Origin: Bremia lactucae
Taxonomy: Eukaryota; Oomycota; Peronosporomycetes; Peronosporales; Peronosporaceae
Assembly: GCF_004359215.1 (NCBI RefSeq)
Contig: NC_090619.1
Coordinates: forward strand, 3,913,956 to 3,977,955
Length of the DNA: 64,000 nt
Direction: 5' to 3'
Shown here: positions 31,661-42,106 of the stretch, in pieces
How the letters are laid out: the number at the start of each line of letters is the position of its first letter
Position numbering within the stretch: the stretch's first letter is position 1
Translations under genes and position numbers: made by a program
The notes under the pieces: model-generated
The model's input: only the letters and a program-made list of their open reading frames with translations
Database searches by the model: none
Told to the model about the DNA's origin: nothing

Positions 31661-32758
31661 CGTGGTGCAAATCCTTAACATGTCGTGGGATTGGCCATTC
31701 CTTAAGCGATTTTACCTTGTCTGGGTCTACTTGTGCTTCATTTGTATCTTCGATGAAGCCCAGCACATATATCTCGGAGACCCCTATGACGCACTTTTGC
31801 AAGTTGACGTACAATTGGGCGTCTTTCAAAGTCTGCAACACAGCGTCTAAATGACGCTTGTGCGACTCTATTGCGCTCAGCCCGTCCTCTGCCTACTATG
31901 CACGAATACACTGACGCATCACGTGAGCCACCACTCGGTTATATGTCGCCGGTGCCATTTTCAAACCTTGAAGCATCACAAGCCACTCCCGAAGCATACC
32001 GCTTGGGGTGCTTACTGCCGTTTTGGCTACACCGGACTCTCTCATGAGTACCTGATAGTAGCCATCCATTAATCCAACGCGGAAAAGATGGTTGACTTTC
32101 CAATGGCGTTCAACAAGACATCTTATCGCGGGATTTTCGTTTGTGTCGGTATGGTTGCCGTGTTTAGTTTCTTGTAAGCATGAACCACGTGCCGTCCACC
32201 TGTGCCTTTACGCACACAAAAGGTCGAGCAGCATTGAGGCGATTTGCTCTCACTTACATGTCCCGCCTTGGCTCGCTTGTCGAAGAGCTCATCGATATAA
32301 CCGACTTGTTCTTACGGCAACGGCCATTGCATGGTCACAGAATACTTGGTGCCAGGTTCCAAATTAAATTCGTGCCCAATGCCCCTATCTGACGGTAGGC
32401 GGCTTGGCACTTTTTCTGGGAACACATCGCGATGTTTCCACAGAAACATAAATAGCGGACTGTCTCTCAAGGCATCCCAGCTTTGACCAACGAACCAATT
32501 AAAAATTGTCCGTTTCTAGGACGCTCTCATCCATTGTGGACGACGAGCAACATCCTCAAGTTCTCTTTTAAAAATGGTGCGACTATATCGTAGATATTTC
32601 CTTCCTTTAATTCGACAAGAACAAATCCCACGACATTTCCGGGAAATTTACTTTTTCCTCGGTAGATTTAAGGACTTATCGGAGCACCTCAACTGAGGAT
32701 GCCTCCGCAATTTCGTCTTTGACGGCCTCGAACACCTCGTTCGAAGGCCCGTTTTTTT
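31661..32758 (-). pseudogene. C1 reverse transcriptase fragment
   Basis: The minus strand reads FNLEPGTKYSVTMQWPLP, then after a stop EQVGYIDELFDKRAKAGH, FCVRKGTGG and VVHAYKKLNTATIPTQTK, the fingers and palm of a third Gypsy family. The palm is frameshifted. The active-site segment is missing between FVHS-like residues and the thumb. 31653-31841 keeps QLYVNLQKCVIGVSEIYVLG and SLKEWPIPRHV. The C sequence ends where the B4 LTR fragment begins. It is identical or nearly so to C2 in reverse. Confidence 0.75.
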
Positions 32759-32829
32759 TAAATTGGGACCGATCCAAAGGTCACTTCCGGTGTCCTCCGT
32801 AGAGTTCACAACTGTGCATGTACGCTAGT

Positions 32830-33115
32830 CTATCCATGGTTGGTGTTTTGCCAACCATGGCATGCCTAAGATGATGTCACACGGACTCCTCATACGTATC
32901 ACTGTGAATTTCTATTTACAAAAGAATTCACTAAAATTAAAGGCGAGTTCTACTTGAACTCCCTCAGACTTTACAAGGGCGCCGTTCGCTTAACGAGCGG
33001 TCGCATCGTCTCGCTTGCCATCCTGGCAAAGCGACTCAAAAATCGCCGGTCTCTGTTTTAGAGCCGCGATTTTAACAAGATTTTGTGATGCACCCGAATC
33101 CACTAGGGGGGCCTG
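32830..33115 (-). pseudogene. C1 protease
   Basis: The minus strand has L-V-D-S-G-A-S-Q-N-L-V near 33105-33075 and C-D-I-I-L-G-M-P-W-L at about 32878-32845, the start and end motifs of a retropepsin, with stops between. Located between the C gag and RT, as expected. Confidence 0.7.
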
Positions 33116-33257
33116 GTCATAGCCTCGTACTTGAGCGCTATAGACTAGCAGGGGTCAGGTCTAAATTTTCGACACCTCAGGGACTATGCTACCCATGTGT
33201 TCGACAACTGTGAACTTAGGGGTATTTCAGAGTTCGCGTCAGTAGGGCATCTCGCCC

Positions 33258-33890
33258 CTACTGCGCTCCTGCATTTCCCGACCCCTCAGTGGTCGATGCA
33301 GAACTCATGCATCTCGCACGCTGGTTCTTGCCATCGCCCTTTGGGAAGGGAGTCCTCTTGCTGGGCATCTTTGCCCCAGCAGGGACCCTGGCATAGCAGC
33401 GAGCCATCATATGGTCGCGCTTGCCGCATTTATAACAGACCACGTCTGCATTGCCAAACTCCATAGGAGTGGCATTTGTCCTTTCGGCCGACGGCTTATA
33501 CCAAGCTGTCGCCGAGGCACTGTTGTAGGATTGCTCTTCAACTAAGGCAATTTGGATTGCCATTTCCATCGTCGACGGCACCTTTCTAAAAAGGCCTGTC
33601 GCGATGGGCCATGCCGTAGTCCGTTCATAAACGTGGGCACCTTAATGTGATCCGGATTCGGACCTACGGTTATATACGCCGACAGCGAGCGCATCTCTTG
33701 CGCATACTCTTGCAGAGATCGCTTCGCCTGTCGCGCCCCAAAGAAGCGCGCCAGAAGCAACTCCTCGATGTTCGGCGGCTGATACGTGGCGCGAATCTTT
33801 GTCGTAAAGATCGCCCATGAAGGGACGCCTTAACGTCCGCCATAAGTGCCGAGTAAGCCCACTCTGAGGCCTTACCGCGCATGCGAGACG
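33258..33890 (-). pseudogene. C1 gag (C-terminal half) with zinc knuckle
   Basis: The minus strand encodes the capsid-like helices at 33542-33760 (LLARFFGARQAKRSLQEYAQ, MRSLSAYITVGPNPDHIK). In the overlapping frame 33258-33581 lies an intact zinc knuckle, CYKCGKRDHMMARC (C-X2-C-X4-H-X4-C). The N-terminal half of gag is missing because the sequence changes to family A at about 33890. The knuckle would bind element RNA. Confidence 0.8.
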
Positions 33891-34837
33891 TACATTCATG
33901 TCTCAATCCGCTCGACCTTTTCGAGTGGTGGACCTTCGGCGCTGCCTGTGCGTTCGCAAAGTCGTCGGCAGCTGACTCCACAGTATGATTAGTAATCACA
34001 CTGTGATCTTGTGCAGTCGCACTAACGACCGAACACAAACACAAGTGAGGCCATCGCACTCACTCGTAGTACATCCACACGCTTGTGGACGCTCCAAAAC
34101 GTTCATCAGATGGCCATATGAAGAACAAGTGGCAGGCATATTTACGGATCGACGCAGCCAGCTGATCCTTGGCTCAAATTTTCTGAGCCAAGGTAAACCT
34201 AGGATGACATCAAATTTGTCATCCAAATCCAGTACGATGAAATCATCATCATACTGTAAATTCTTAACGTGTAGTGAAATTTCACTACGCGTTTCATTAC
34301 TATTATCGATGCACCTGTCGCTAGACGCACTGTCATCCTCGTTGGAGGGATTTCACGCTCAACATATTTGAGCCTACGACCCTCTAGCGACTGGCGACGG
34401 ATAAAATTATTTGACGCCCCACAGTCCACTAGGGCTCAATGTGACAAATCATTTGTCATTTTTAACTTCAAATTGATGAGGAGTACTTAATCGTCAGGTG
34501 CAGAGACACATATAATTGTGTGTCTGAAGCAACTTTTGTCAAGAGATTTGGAAATTCTCTTGACGTTGTTAGATCAGTAGGGCGTTTCTCCCCTAATGAC
34601 CCCGACCGTTTTCTTACGGTACGCCTCTCTGTTGCGATTTCGCGATAACGTCGGACCCGCGACTGTTGCCATTTTTGGCTTTCGGTCCATAATTACGTTT
34701 AGTACTTCTTATTACTGGGCGTGGGGCACTGCACTCATGAGCATAGTGACCTAGTTTTTGACAGCGATTGCATTTTCGCAATCGCTTATTGTTCGAAAAG
34801 CGAGGTTTCTCGCTTTCGACACAAGAGATGTCCATAG
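33891..34837 (-). pseudogene. A3 gag zinc knuckle, protease and linker
   Basis: The minus strand holds the gag end at 34614-34835 with CNRCQKLGHYAHEC. It then has the protease from about 34440: L-V-D-C-G-A-S-N-N-F-I-R-R at 34199-34429, then F-D-V-I-L-G-L-P-W-L at about 34220-34190, and the post-protease linker to 33891. The active site is D-C-G-A rather than D-S/T-G-A, as in A5. This fragment joins C gag at 33890 and is cut by the B5 LTR at 34838. An open frame at 33670-34059 runs across the A/C join. Confidence 0.8.
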
Positions 34838-35322
34838 TGTAGCGGAGCTACCTCGCTCCTAAAGTCAGAGGAAGCCTTTCAGACTCAGAGAGTCACTTAG
34901 TTCTATTGAACTAACAGGTTTAACAACTCAGGGAGTCGTGCAAGCTATTAAAGCCAAAGGAATCCTAGTTCAAGGGATTTAGGGGCTCGTAGAACCAAGT
35001 GGCAACTAGTGCCCAAGAGGATACACCTTAGAAAAGCTTCTATCTCTTACAGATTAATGCGCAAGCCTTAGGAAGGAACTTAACGCTTTAAGATCAAAAG
35101 TGGAACTGCACTTTATTTAATTACTTAAATCTAAAAGCCCTACCCTAGCTAATTAAAAATAGATTTTGGCCACCAGATTTATATCTAGCGGCGACCACAT
35201 TTGTTACCATGATAAATGTGATTTAAGTAAGTAACTATTTTAAAATTAGATAAAAGGGTATTTTACCTATAAAGTAAATGTACCACAACAACGGTTCTTC
35301 AAGCGATGTGTGCCCCATTACA
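34838..35322 (-). repeat. B5 3' LTR
   Basis: The 485-bp LTR runs from TGTAGCGGAG to CCCCATTACA on the plus strand. It is followed by the polypurine-tract complement CCCTCCCCCATCAG (35323-35336). It sits inside family A gag sequence, whose bases CATAG flank it on the left. The right flank is unavailable because the element is cut at 36781. Confidence 0.9.
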
Positions 35323-35433
35323 CCCTCCCCCATCAGACTGTTGACACCGATTGACAACATTCGCTTCATTTCCTCTTTGAGGTTAGAACCTAAACAGCTA
35401 ACCGTTTGGTTGTGTTTTCCATTCCTTTGTCTA

Positions 35434-36767
35434 ATGACAATCAAGCGTGAGTCACAGACTCTTAGCACCTTCCTCGACGATGAGGGAATGGTGGACTTTG
35501 AAAGTCACTCTCAATCAGGGAAGGAGATAAAAGAGCGGCGTTCGCTCACGTCTTCTCCTCCGGACCAACGTCGGCGAGCCCCGAATCCGTTCCCAAAACG
35601 TGGTGCCGCTGATGTCTTAACTGCATTGAGTAGGACACGGGACCCTGAGTCCAACATTATTACGAATCCGCTCGATGAAGAGCAAGAGCAGATAATCCTC
35701 ATAGAGGAAAGAGCTCGTCGTCGAGCTGCCGAGATAGCAAAAGCTAAAGCTCATAGTGAATATAGATCCACTCCGCTTAGTGCGGACGAGCTTCTCAAAG
35801 AGATAGCGGGTCATAGCTTGGCCATCTGGATCTCTGGTGACCTGGCGAGGACGCCGGAGGAGATCGCTGCTCGCGACGCTCTTCATGAGCAATACCTTAC
35901 ACCGAACGTAATGACGCGAAGCCAGTATGTGACGCGTTTACGTGATCAAGCCCGTGGGGCTTCGGTGACCTATATGAATGAAATTCCGATTGGTTTGTTT
36001 CCAAACGAAAAAAGGAGTGAAAACGAAGTCTCATTTGAGAACTGGGTTCACCGGGCCCGCCTACTTTGTTAAATCTGGAATAATAGAGAGTCTGCGGATA
36101 GATGTGATGTGCGTTTGGAACGGAAGCTTCGCTTCGATTTCGCTAAGCTTGAGGCCAAGGCCAGTTACGTTCGGCATTTATGCCACAAAACGAAGAAAGG
36201 CCTAGCCGATATTTCAGTGCTTCGGTTGACCGTACAACAATGGATCAAAGCCGCACTGAGGCTATAGATCCACCTAATTTCACGTTTAGTGGTGGGAAGC
36301 GTCGTTTGACGCGAGTTGACCCTGAGCTTGGCGCTCAAAAACGTCAACGGCGTACGGGCAATCTTGCCGAAGAGGTACCTCGAACTCCCAAGAGTTTTCA
36401 GAAGAGGGGTACCCTAGCCACTTCACCAGATACTGGTATTGACCCTCACGACGACGTCGCTTTAAAAGTTTCTCCACATGAAACTGAAGGTTCCCCCGCG
36501 CATCAAGCAGCGCGGGAGGGGGCCGAAATTTCGGCGGAAGCATTTGATGCTCTACGGCACGAGGTGCAACTTCTTCGTGAGGTCCTTGCTCGGGTTGAGA
36601 GCTCTTTTGAGGCGGTTCGGGACCGTCTTTCGACGCTGGAGCGTCAGCAGCCTCGTTTAGAGGGCCAGCTGGACATCCTGGTGAGGATGCAGCAATCTGC
36701 GGCACGACCGCCTGTCTCGGCGCAAGCGCCTTCAAGTCCACGTGGGAAGGGTCCCGATATGGCTTAA
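35434..36767 (+). pseudogene. B5 antisense ORF (best preserved copy)
   Basis: The ATG at 35434 opens a 212-codon frame to a TAA at 36070-36072 (and the frame is open for 52 codons further upstream, into the LTR). It restarts out of frame at 36180-36767 (195 residues). Features in order: acidic, Ser/Thr-rich N-terminus; RRAPNPFPKRGAADVLTALS; the charged helix EEQEQIILIEERARRRAAE; LARTPEEIAARDALHEQYL; SQYVTRLRDQARGASVTYMN; the basic patch KRRLTR...QKRQRRTG; and a C-terminal coiled coil with leucine heptads (ALRHEVQLLREVLARVESSF, DRLSTLERQQPRLEGQLDIL). Two lesions, the TAA and a one-base deletion near 36160, split it. The second half lies opposite pol. I recognise no known family. Translation is inferred from conservation only. 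Confidence 0.6.
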
Positions 36768-36780
36768 GCAAGCCAACGTA
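36286..36780 (-). pseudogene. B5 integrase tail linker and chromodomain (end of pol)
   Basis: The minus strand is open for 161 codons: LLKPYRDPSHVDLKALAPRQ, a Pro-rich linker, then FHVEKLLKRRRREGQYQYLV and KWLGYPSSENSWEFEVPL, a complete chromodomain of about 50 residues with its aromatic residues, and the pol stop at 36286. This is the only uninterrupted linker-plus-chromodomain reading in the window. It is cut off at its N-terminal side by the N. Confidence 0.85.
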
Positions 36781-36781
36781 N
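36781..36781. other. Single-base assembly N at an inverted-repeat boundary
   Basis: One N separates B5 from C2. To its left B5 stops abruptly in mid-sequence (GCCAACGTA). To its right C2 begins as the exact reverse complement of the C1 end at 32758. This is where an assembler or scaffolder joined two pieces. Confidence 0.9.
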
Positions 36782-37879
36782 AAAAAAACGGGCCTTCGAA
36801 CGAGGTGTTCGAGGCCGTCAAAGACGAAATTGCGGAGGCATCCTCAGTTGAGGTGCTCCGATAAGTCCTTAAATCTACCGAGGAAAAAGTAAATTTCCCG
36901 GAAATGTCGTGGGATTTGTTCTTGTCGAATTAAAGGAAGGAAATATCTACGATATAGTCGCACCATTTTTAAAAGAGAACTTGAGGATGTTGCTCGTCGT
37001 CCACAATGGATGAGAGCGTCCTAGAAACGGACAATTTTTAATTGGTTCGTTGGTCAAAGCTGGGATGCCTTGAGAGACAGTCCGCTATTTATGTTTCTGT
37101 GGAAACATCGCGATGTGTTCCCAGAAAAAGTGCCAAGCCGCCTACCGTCAGATAGGGGCATTGGGCACGAATTTAATTTGGAACCTGGCACCAAGTATTC
37201 TGTGACCATGCAATGGCCGTTGCCGTAAGAACAAGTCGGTTATATCGATGAGCTCTTCGACAAGCGAGCCAAGGCGGGACATGTAAGTGAGAGCAAATCG
37301 CCTCAATGCTGCTCGACCTTTTGTGTGCGTAAAGGCACAGGTGGACGGCACGTGGTTCATGCTTACAAGAAACTAAACACGGCAACCATACCGACACAAA
37401 CGAAAATCCCGCGATAAGATGTCTTGTTGAACGCCATTGGAAAGTCAACCATCTTTTCCGCGTTGGATTAATGGATGGCTACTATCAGGTACTCATGAGA
37501 GAGTCCGGTGTAGCCAAAACGGCAGTAAGCACCCCAAGCGGTATGCTTCGGGAGTGGCTTGTGATGCTTCAAGGTTTGAAAATGGCACCGGCGACATATA
37601 ACCGAGTGGTGGCTCACGTGATGCGTCAGTGTATTCGTGCATAGTAGGCAGAGGACGGGCTGAGCGCAATAGAGTCGCACAAGCGTCATTTAGACGCTGT
37701 GTTGCAGACTTTGAAAGACGCCCAATTGTACGTCAACTTGCAAAAGTGCGTCATAGGGGTCTCCGAGATATATGTGCTGGGCTTCATCGAAGATACAAAT
37801 GAAGCACAAGTAGACCCAGACAAGGTAAAATCGCTTAAGGAATGGCCAATCCCACGACATGTTAAGGATTTGCACCACG
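36782..37879 (+). pseudogene. C2 reverse transcriptase fragment
   Basis: This is the inverted twin of C1 (31661-32758): same stops, same palm deletion, same join to a truncated B LTR at its end (37879/37880). The plus strand reads EFNLEPGTKYSVTMQWPLP and QLYVNLQKCVIGVSEIYVLG. Confidence 0.8.
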
Positions 37880-38043
37880 TAAAGTAAATGTACCACAATA
37901 ACGGTTCTCCAAACGATGTGTGCCCCATTACACCCTCCCCCATCAGACTGTTGACACCGATTGACAACATTCGCTTCATTTCCTCTTTGAGGTTAGAACC
38001 TAAACAGCTAACCGTTTGGTTGTGTTTTCCATTCCTTTGTCTA

Positions 38044-39374
38044 ATGACAATCAAGCGTGAGTCACAGACTCTTAGCACCTTCCTCGACGATGAGGGAATG
38101 GTGGACTTTGAAAGCCACTCTCAATCAGGGAAGGAGATAAAAGAGCGGCGTTCGCTCACGTCTTCTCCTCCGGACCAACGTCGGCGAGCCCCGAATCCGT
38201 TCCCAAAACGTGGTGCCGCTGATGTCTTAACTGCATTGAGTAGGACACGGGACCCTGAGTCCAACATTATTACGAATCCGCTCGATGAAGAGCAAGAGCA
38301 GATAATCCTCATAGAGGAAAGAGCTCGTCGTCGAGCTGCCGAGATAGCAAAAGCTAAAGCTCATAGTGAATATAGATCCACTCCGCTTAGTGCGGACGAG
38401 CTTCTCAAAGAGATAGCGGGTCATAGCTTGGCCATCTGGATCTCTGGTGACCTGGCGAGGACGCCGGAGGAGATCGCTGCTCGCGACGCTCTTCATGAGC
38501 AATACCTTACACCGAACGTAATGACGCGAAGCCAGTATCTGACGCGTTTACGTGATCAAGCCCGTGGGGCTTCGGTGACCTATATGAATGAAATTCCGAT
38601 TGGTTTGTTTCCAAACGAAAAAAGGAGTGAAAACGAAGTCTCATTTGAGAACTGGGTTCACCGGGCCCGCCGACTTTGTTAAATCTGGAATATCAGAGAG
38701 TCTGCGGATAGATGTGATGTGCGTTTGGAACGGAAGCTTCGCTTCGATTTCGCTAAGCTTGAGGCCAAGGCCAGTTACGTTCGGCATTTATGCCACAAAA
38801 CGAAGAAAGGCCTAGCCGATATTTCAGTGCTTCGGTTGACCGTACAACAATGGATCAAAGCCGCACTGAGGCTATAGATCCACCTAATTTCACGTTTAGT
38901 GGTGGGAAGCGTCGTTTGACGCGAGTTGACCCTGAGCTTGGCGCTCAAAAACGTCAACGGCGTACGGGCAATCTTGCCGAAGAGGTACCTCGAACTCCCA
39001 AGAGTTTTCAGAAAAGGGGTACCCTATCCACTTCACCAGACACTGGTATTGACCCTCACGACGACGTCGCTTTAAAAGTCTTCACATGAAACTGAAGGTT
39101 CCCCGCGCATCAAGTAGCGCGGGAGGGGGCCGAAATTTCGGCGGAAGCATTTGATGCTCTTCGGCACGAGGTGCAACTTCTTCGTGAGGTCCTTGCTCGA
39201 ATTGGGAGCTCTTTTGAGGCGGTTTGGGACCGTCTTTCGACGCTGGAGCGTCAGCATCCTCGTTTAGAGGGCCAGTTGGGTATCCTGGTGAGGATGCAAC
39301 AATCTGCGGCACGACCGCCTGTGTCGGCGCAAGCGCCTTCAAGTCCACGTGGGAAGGGTCCCGATATGGCTTAA
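38044..39374 (+). pseudogene. B4' antisense ORF
   Basis: The ATG is at 38044 and the stop at 38680-38682, with later frames at 38790-39089 and 39171-39374. The protein blocks and lesions are those of B4 and B5. A deletion near 39080 adds a frameshift (ALKVFT instead of ALKVSPHE), and the coiled-coil part resumes at 39171. Confidence 0.6.
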
Positions 39375-39801
39375 GCAAGCCAACGTAGAACACTGAGTGT
39401 GTACGCAGCTTGCTGGGAAGGTTTAGCGTATAAGCTAGGCCCTTCTTGGCCACGACCGTAAATGGTCCAATAAAGCGCGGGCACAATTTGGTCTTGAAGA
39501 CCGCGGAAACCAAGTTGGTAGGTAGGTTTTAGCGTTTAGTAAAAGTCGGTCTCCGACCATATAATACTTAATACAGCTTCTGCCGTTGGTATCTGCTTGT
39601 TTTTTTTGTTTGTCTTGCCTATCAGCCATTGTATCCCTTACGTGTCTTAAGACACTAAATCGCGTCGCGAGAAGCTCGCTTACTTGTTTCCGAACGGTAA
39701 CAGGGGGTTGATATCAGCAAGCTTATCGGCTAATTCTCCTCCACTAAGCCCTGAACCACGCAGTGGTATTGTTAATGGAACGCGTGGTTGGGTAAGACCG
39801 T
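38896..39801 (-). pseudogene. B4' integrase tail and chromodomain
   Basis: 39082-39513 (minus) encodes the GPF module FIGPFTVVAKKGLAYTLNLP and the Pro-rich linker. The chromodomain lies at 38896-39080 after a frameshift. The helix before it (39435-39660, ADRQDKQKKQADTNGRS) is frameshifted too. Confidence 0.75.
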
Positions 39802-40584
39802 TTATATAAAACGAGTATAGCCTATAGAGGCATAAACAGCGTTATTTAACGCAAATTCCACTACTGGGAGCATTGAGCTCCAGCGCTTTGGTTTCTGAGC
39901 ACACACGCTGCGTAAAACGTCTTCAATGACGCGATTGACACGTTCAATTTGACTATCGGTCTGCGGATGGTCCGCAGTGGACATATCCAATCTGGTGCCA
40001 AGCAGTCGGAAAATTGATTTCCAGAATTTACCCGTGAAACGGGGATCCCGATCAGAGACAATTGCCACTGGCAAACCATGTTGTCGAAACACGCGATCGA
40101 TAAACAGCTTAGCTGTACCCTCTCCATCAATGGAATCCGGTACGGCCTCTAAGTGAGCCATTTTGCTCAAACGGTCAACAAAGACCACTATACCGGAGTT
40201 ACCGGCTGAATCTTTCGGTAGCCCAAAAACAAAATTCATACTAATGGGCTCCCAGCATCCTATGGGGACGGGAAGACTCGCCAGTGGCGCAGCAGCATGT
40301 GCCAGGGGCTTAACCCGTTGGCACGTTTCGCATGTGCGAACATATGCTCTGACCCATTTATAAAGTTTGGGCCACCAATAACTCTGGCTGATAGAGCCGT
40401 AGGTCTTTTCTCTACCGAGATGACCACCAAGGACAGTATCGTGAGCCTCATAGAGGATCCGGTACTTCAAATCCTCATGGTGAGGAACAACGACACGCGG
40501 AGGGTCCGCGATGTCTGTGCAAGAAAGCAACAGGTTGTTATCGATAGAAGATCGATGTAACCTTGCACGCAAACGTGCCGGCAA
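39802..40584 (-). pseudogene. B4' integrase, catalytic Asp changed to Asn
   Basis: A 260-codon open frame on the minus strand, the twin of 28956-29789. It has the same H-H-C-C region and the same M-N-F in place of M-D-F, so the substitution predates the duplication. It differs in a few residues: D-S-Q-I-E-R-V-N instead of D-G-Q-T-E-R-V-N, FALNNAVYASIG instead of FALNDAVHASTG. The frame ends at a stop after YTRFI. Confidence 0.85.
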
Positions 40585-40635
40585 TTTTATACCTGAATCC
40601 GAGTTCTTTAAAGCTCGTAGCAGAGCTACACACTT

Positions 40636-42106
40636 TTAATTCTTGGCGTAAGCCAAACGGATTAATTCAGTAATAGGCGACATTGTAGTCGTAAATTGAA
40701 AGAGCTCATAATACGGCCTGCGTGATGACGCATCGGCCAAAGCATTCTGCTTGCCAGGTTTATACTTCACGTCGAAGTTGTATTCGGCGAAAAAGGATAG
40801 CCATCGGGCCATTCTCTGTGAGAGATGGGGCGACTTAGTCGCCGTGCGTAATGACGCGTGATCTGTATACACAAACGGCTTAGAGCTGAGCAGATGAACT
40901 CTGAATTTGACGAGAGCATACTTTCATAGCAAGTAACTCTTTGCCATGAACTGAGTAGTTCTTTTCCGCAGCTTTAAGCTGTCGAGACTCGATTGCAATA
41001 ACGCGTTCGTGCCCATCAGCATCTGTTTGTAATAGAACACTGCCGATGCGTCACAGACGACACTGAAAGGCTAATTTGGGTTTGGCAGTGCCAGAATCGG
41101 GCATGGATAAGACTATCCCAAACTGCTCGAAAAGCATTATTTTCGGTGCTAGTCCAGCACCATTCTGTATCCTTTTTAAGGAGATTAGATAATGGCCTAG
41201 CCATATCAGCGTAATTTTCGCTATATTTGTGTAAATAATTGGCGAGACCCAACCACTTACGCAAATCCTTTTGGTTTTTAGGAACCGGCCAATCTACTAT
41301 GGCTTTTACCTTAGCGGGATCCGCTCTAAGGCCTCGCTTTCCAATGAAGCATCCTTAAAACGGAATTTCGCCTGCGCCAAAAATGCATTTAGATGCATTG
41401 GCATACAATTTATTTGTGCGCATGCACTCGAGCAATGCTCGCAAATGGTCTTAATGGTTTTCCACATCCGACCGGCCCTGCTCCGCACGACTATGGACAA
41501 AAACGTCATCGAAATAAGTCTGTGCATAACCTCGATGAGGGCGGACAGTTGCGTCACTAGACGATTAAATGATGCCGGAGCGTTAATAAGCCCTTGTGGC
41601 ATAACCAACCACTCCCACGGCATACCGCTTGGGGTGCTAACCGCTGTAAGCGGGACATCGCTAGCTCGCATGAGCAATTGGTAGTAATCATCGACTAAGT
41701 CCAATGCACTGTACATTGTACATCCCACCCATATTGTTCTGAAAAACATCCTTTCTAATAATGGGGGTTTGTGCTGTATAGTGACAGCATTAAGCTTATT
41801 ATAAGCATGTACAATGCGCCACTTACCATTTGGCTTTGTGACACAAAATGTCGGTGTCGAATGAGGAGATTTGCTATCTCGTACCATTCTAGCCTCGTGC
41901 TTAGCACGGAAGAAATCGTCAATGACGTCACACTGCTCCTTTGGTAAAGGCCATTGTCTTGTGACACAGCATTTGGTTCCCGGAACTAAGTCAATTTCAT
42001 GACGAACACCTCTATCCAGAGGTAAAAGAGATGGTAGGTTATTACATACCACATCTTGGAAAGATCGATGACCCATTTCGCGAACTAAGTGCAGCTTTTG
42101 TGTCAT
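40636..42106 (-). pseudogene. B4' RT and RNase H
   Basis: 41306-42106 (minus) is open from [20 protein letters not shown] through RIVHAYNKLNAV and EWLVMPQGLINAPASFNRL, then leaves frame at the same one-base deletion as B4. The active-site bases for Y-F-D-D are present in another frame near 41505-41516. The connection is at 41016-41264 (RKWLGLANYLHKYSENYADM). RNase H ends at 40636-40872 (TDHASLRTATKSPHLSQRMA). Confidence 0.85.

Larger units (their letters stand above)
27470..32758 (+). repeat. Large inverted repeat, left arm
   Basis: It pairs with 36782-42070 on the other strand. Position p pairs with 69540 minus p along the whole arm, so I see no indels. Divergence is about 1% by eye (for example AAAGTGACTTAG versus AAATTGACTTAG, and the integrase differences). 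The arm contains B4 and the C1 RT including their shared junction. Weaker family-level similarity extends outwards to about 27047/42490. Confidence 0.9.
34838..36780 (-). mobile_element. B5: 3' end of a family B element
   Basis: The 3' LTR, antisense ORF and last part of pol are present in minus orientation. The sequence stops at the single N at 36781, in the middle of the integrase tail. It is about 99% similar by eye to the same part of B4 and B4', sharing their antisense-ORF lesions. Confidence 0.85.
36782..42070 (-). repeat. Large inverted repeat, right arm
   Basis: Reverse complement of the left arm. The spacer between arms is 32759-36781 (about 4.0 kb) and holds the C1 protease and gag, A3 and B5. 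The arm begins directly at the N. Confidence 0.9.

Noticed and set aside
35278..35433. Upstream ATG of the antisense ORF inside the LTR
   Set aside because: The frame is open for 52 codons upstream, across the polypurine tract, in B4, B4' and B5. But these bases are constrained as LTR and polypurine tract, and the block beginning MTIKRE is the first well-conserved part, so I place the start at 35434.
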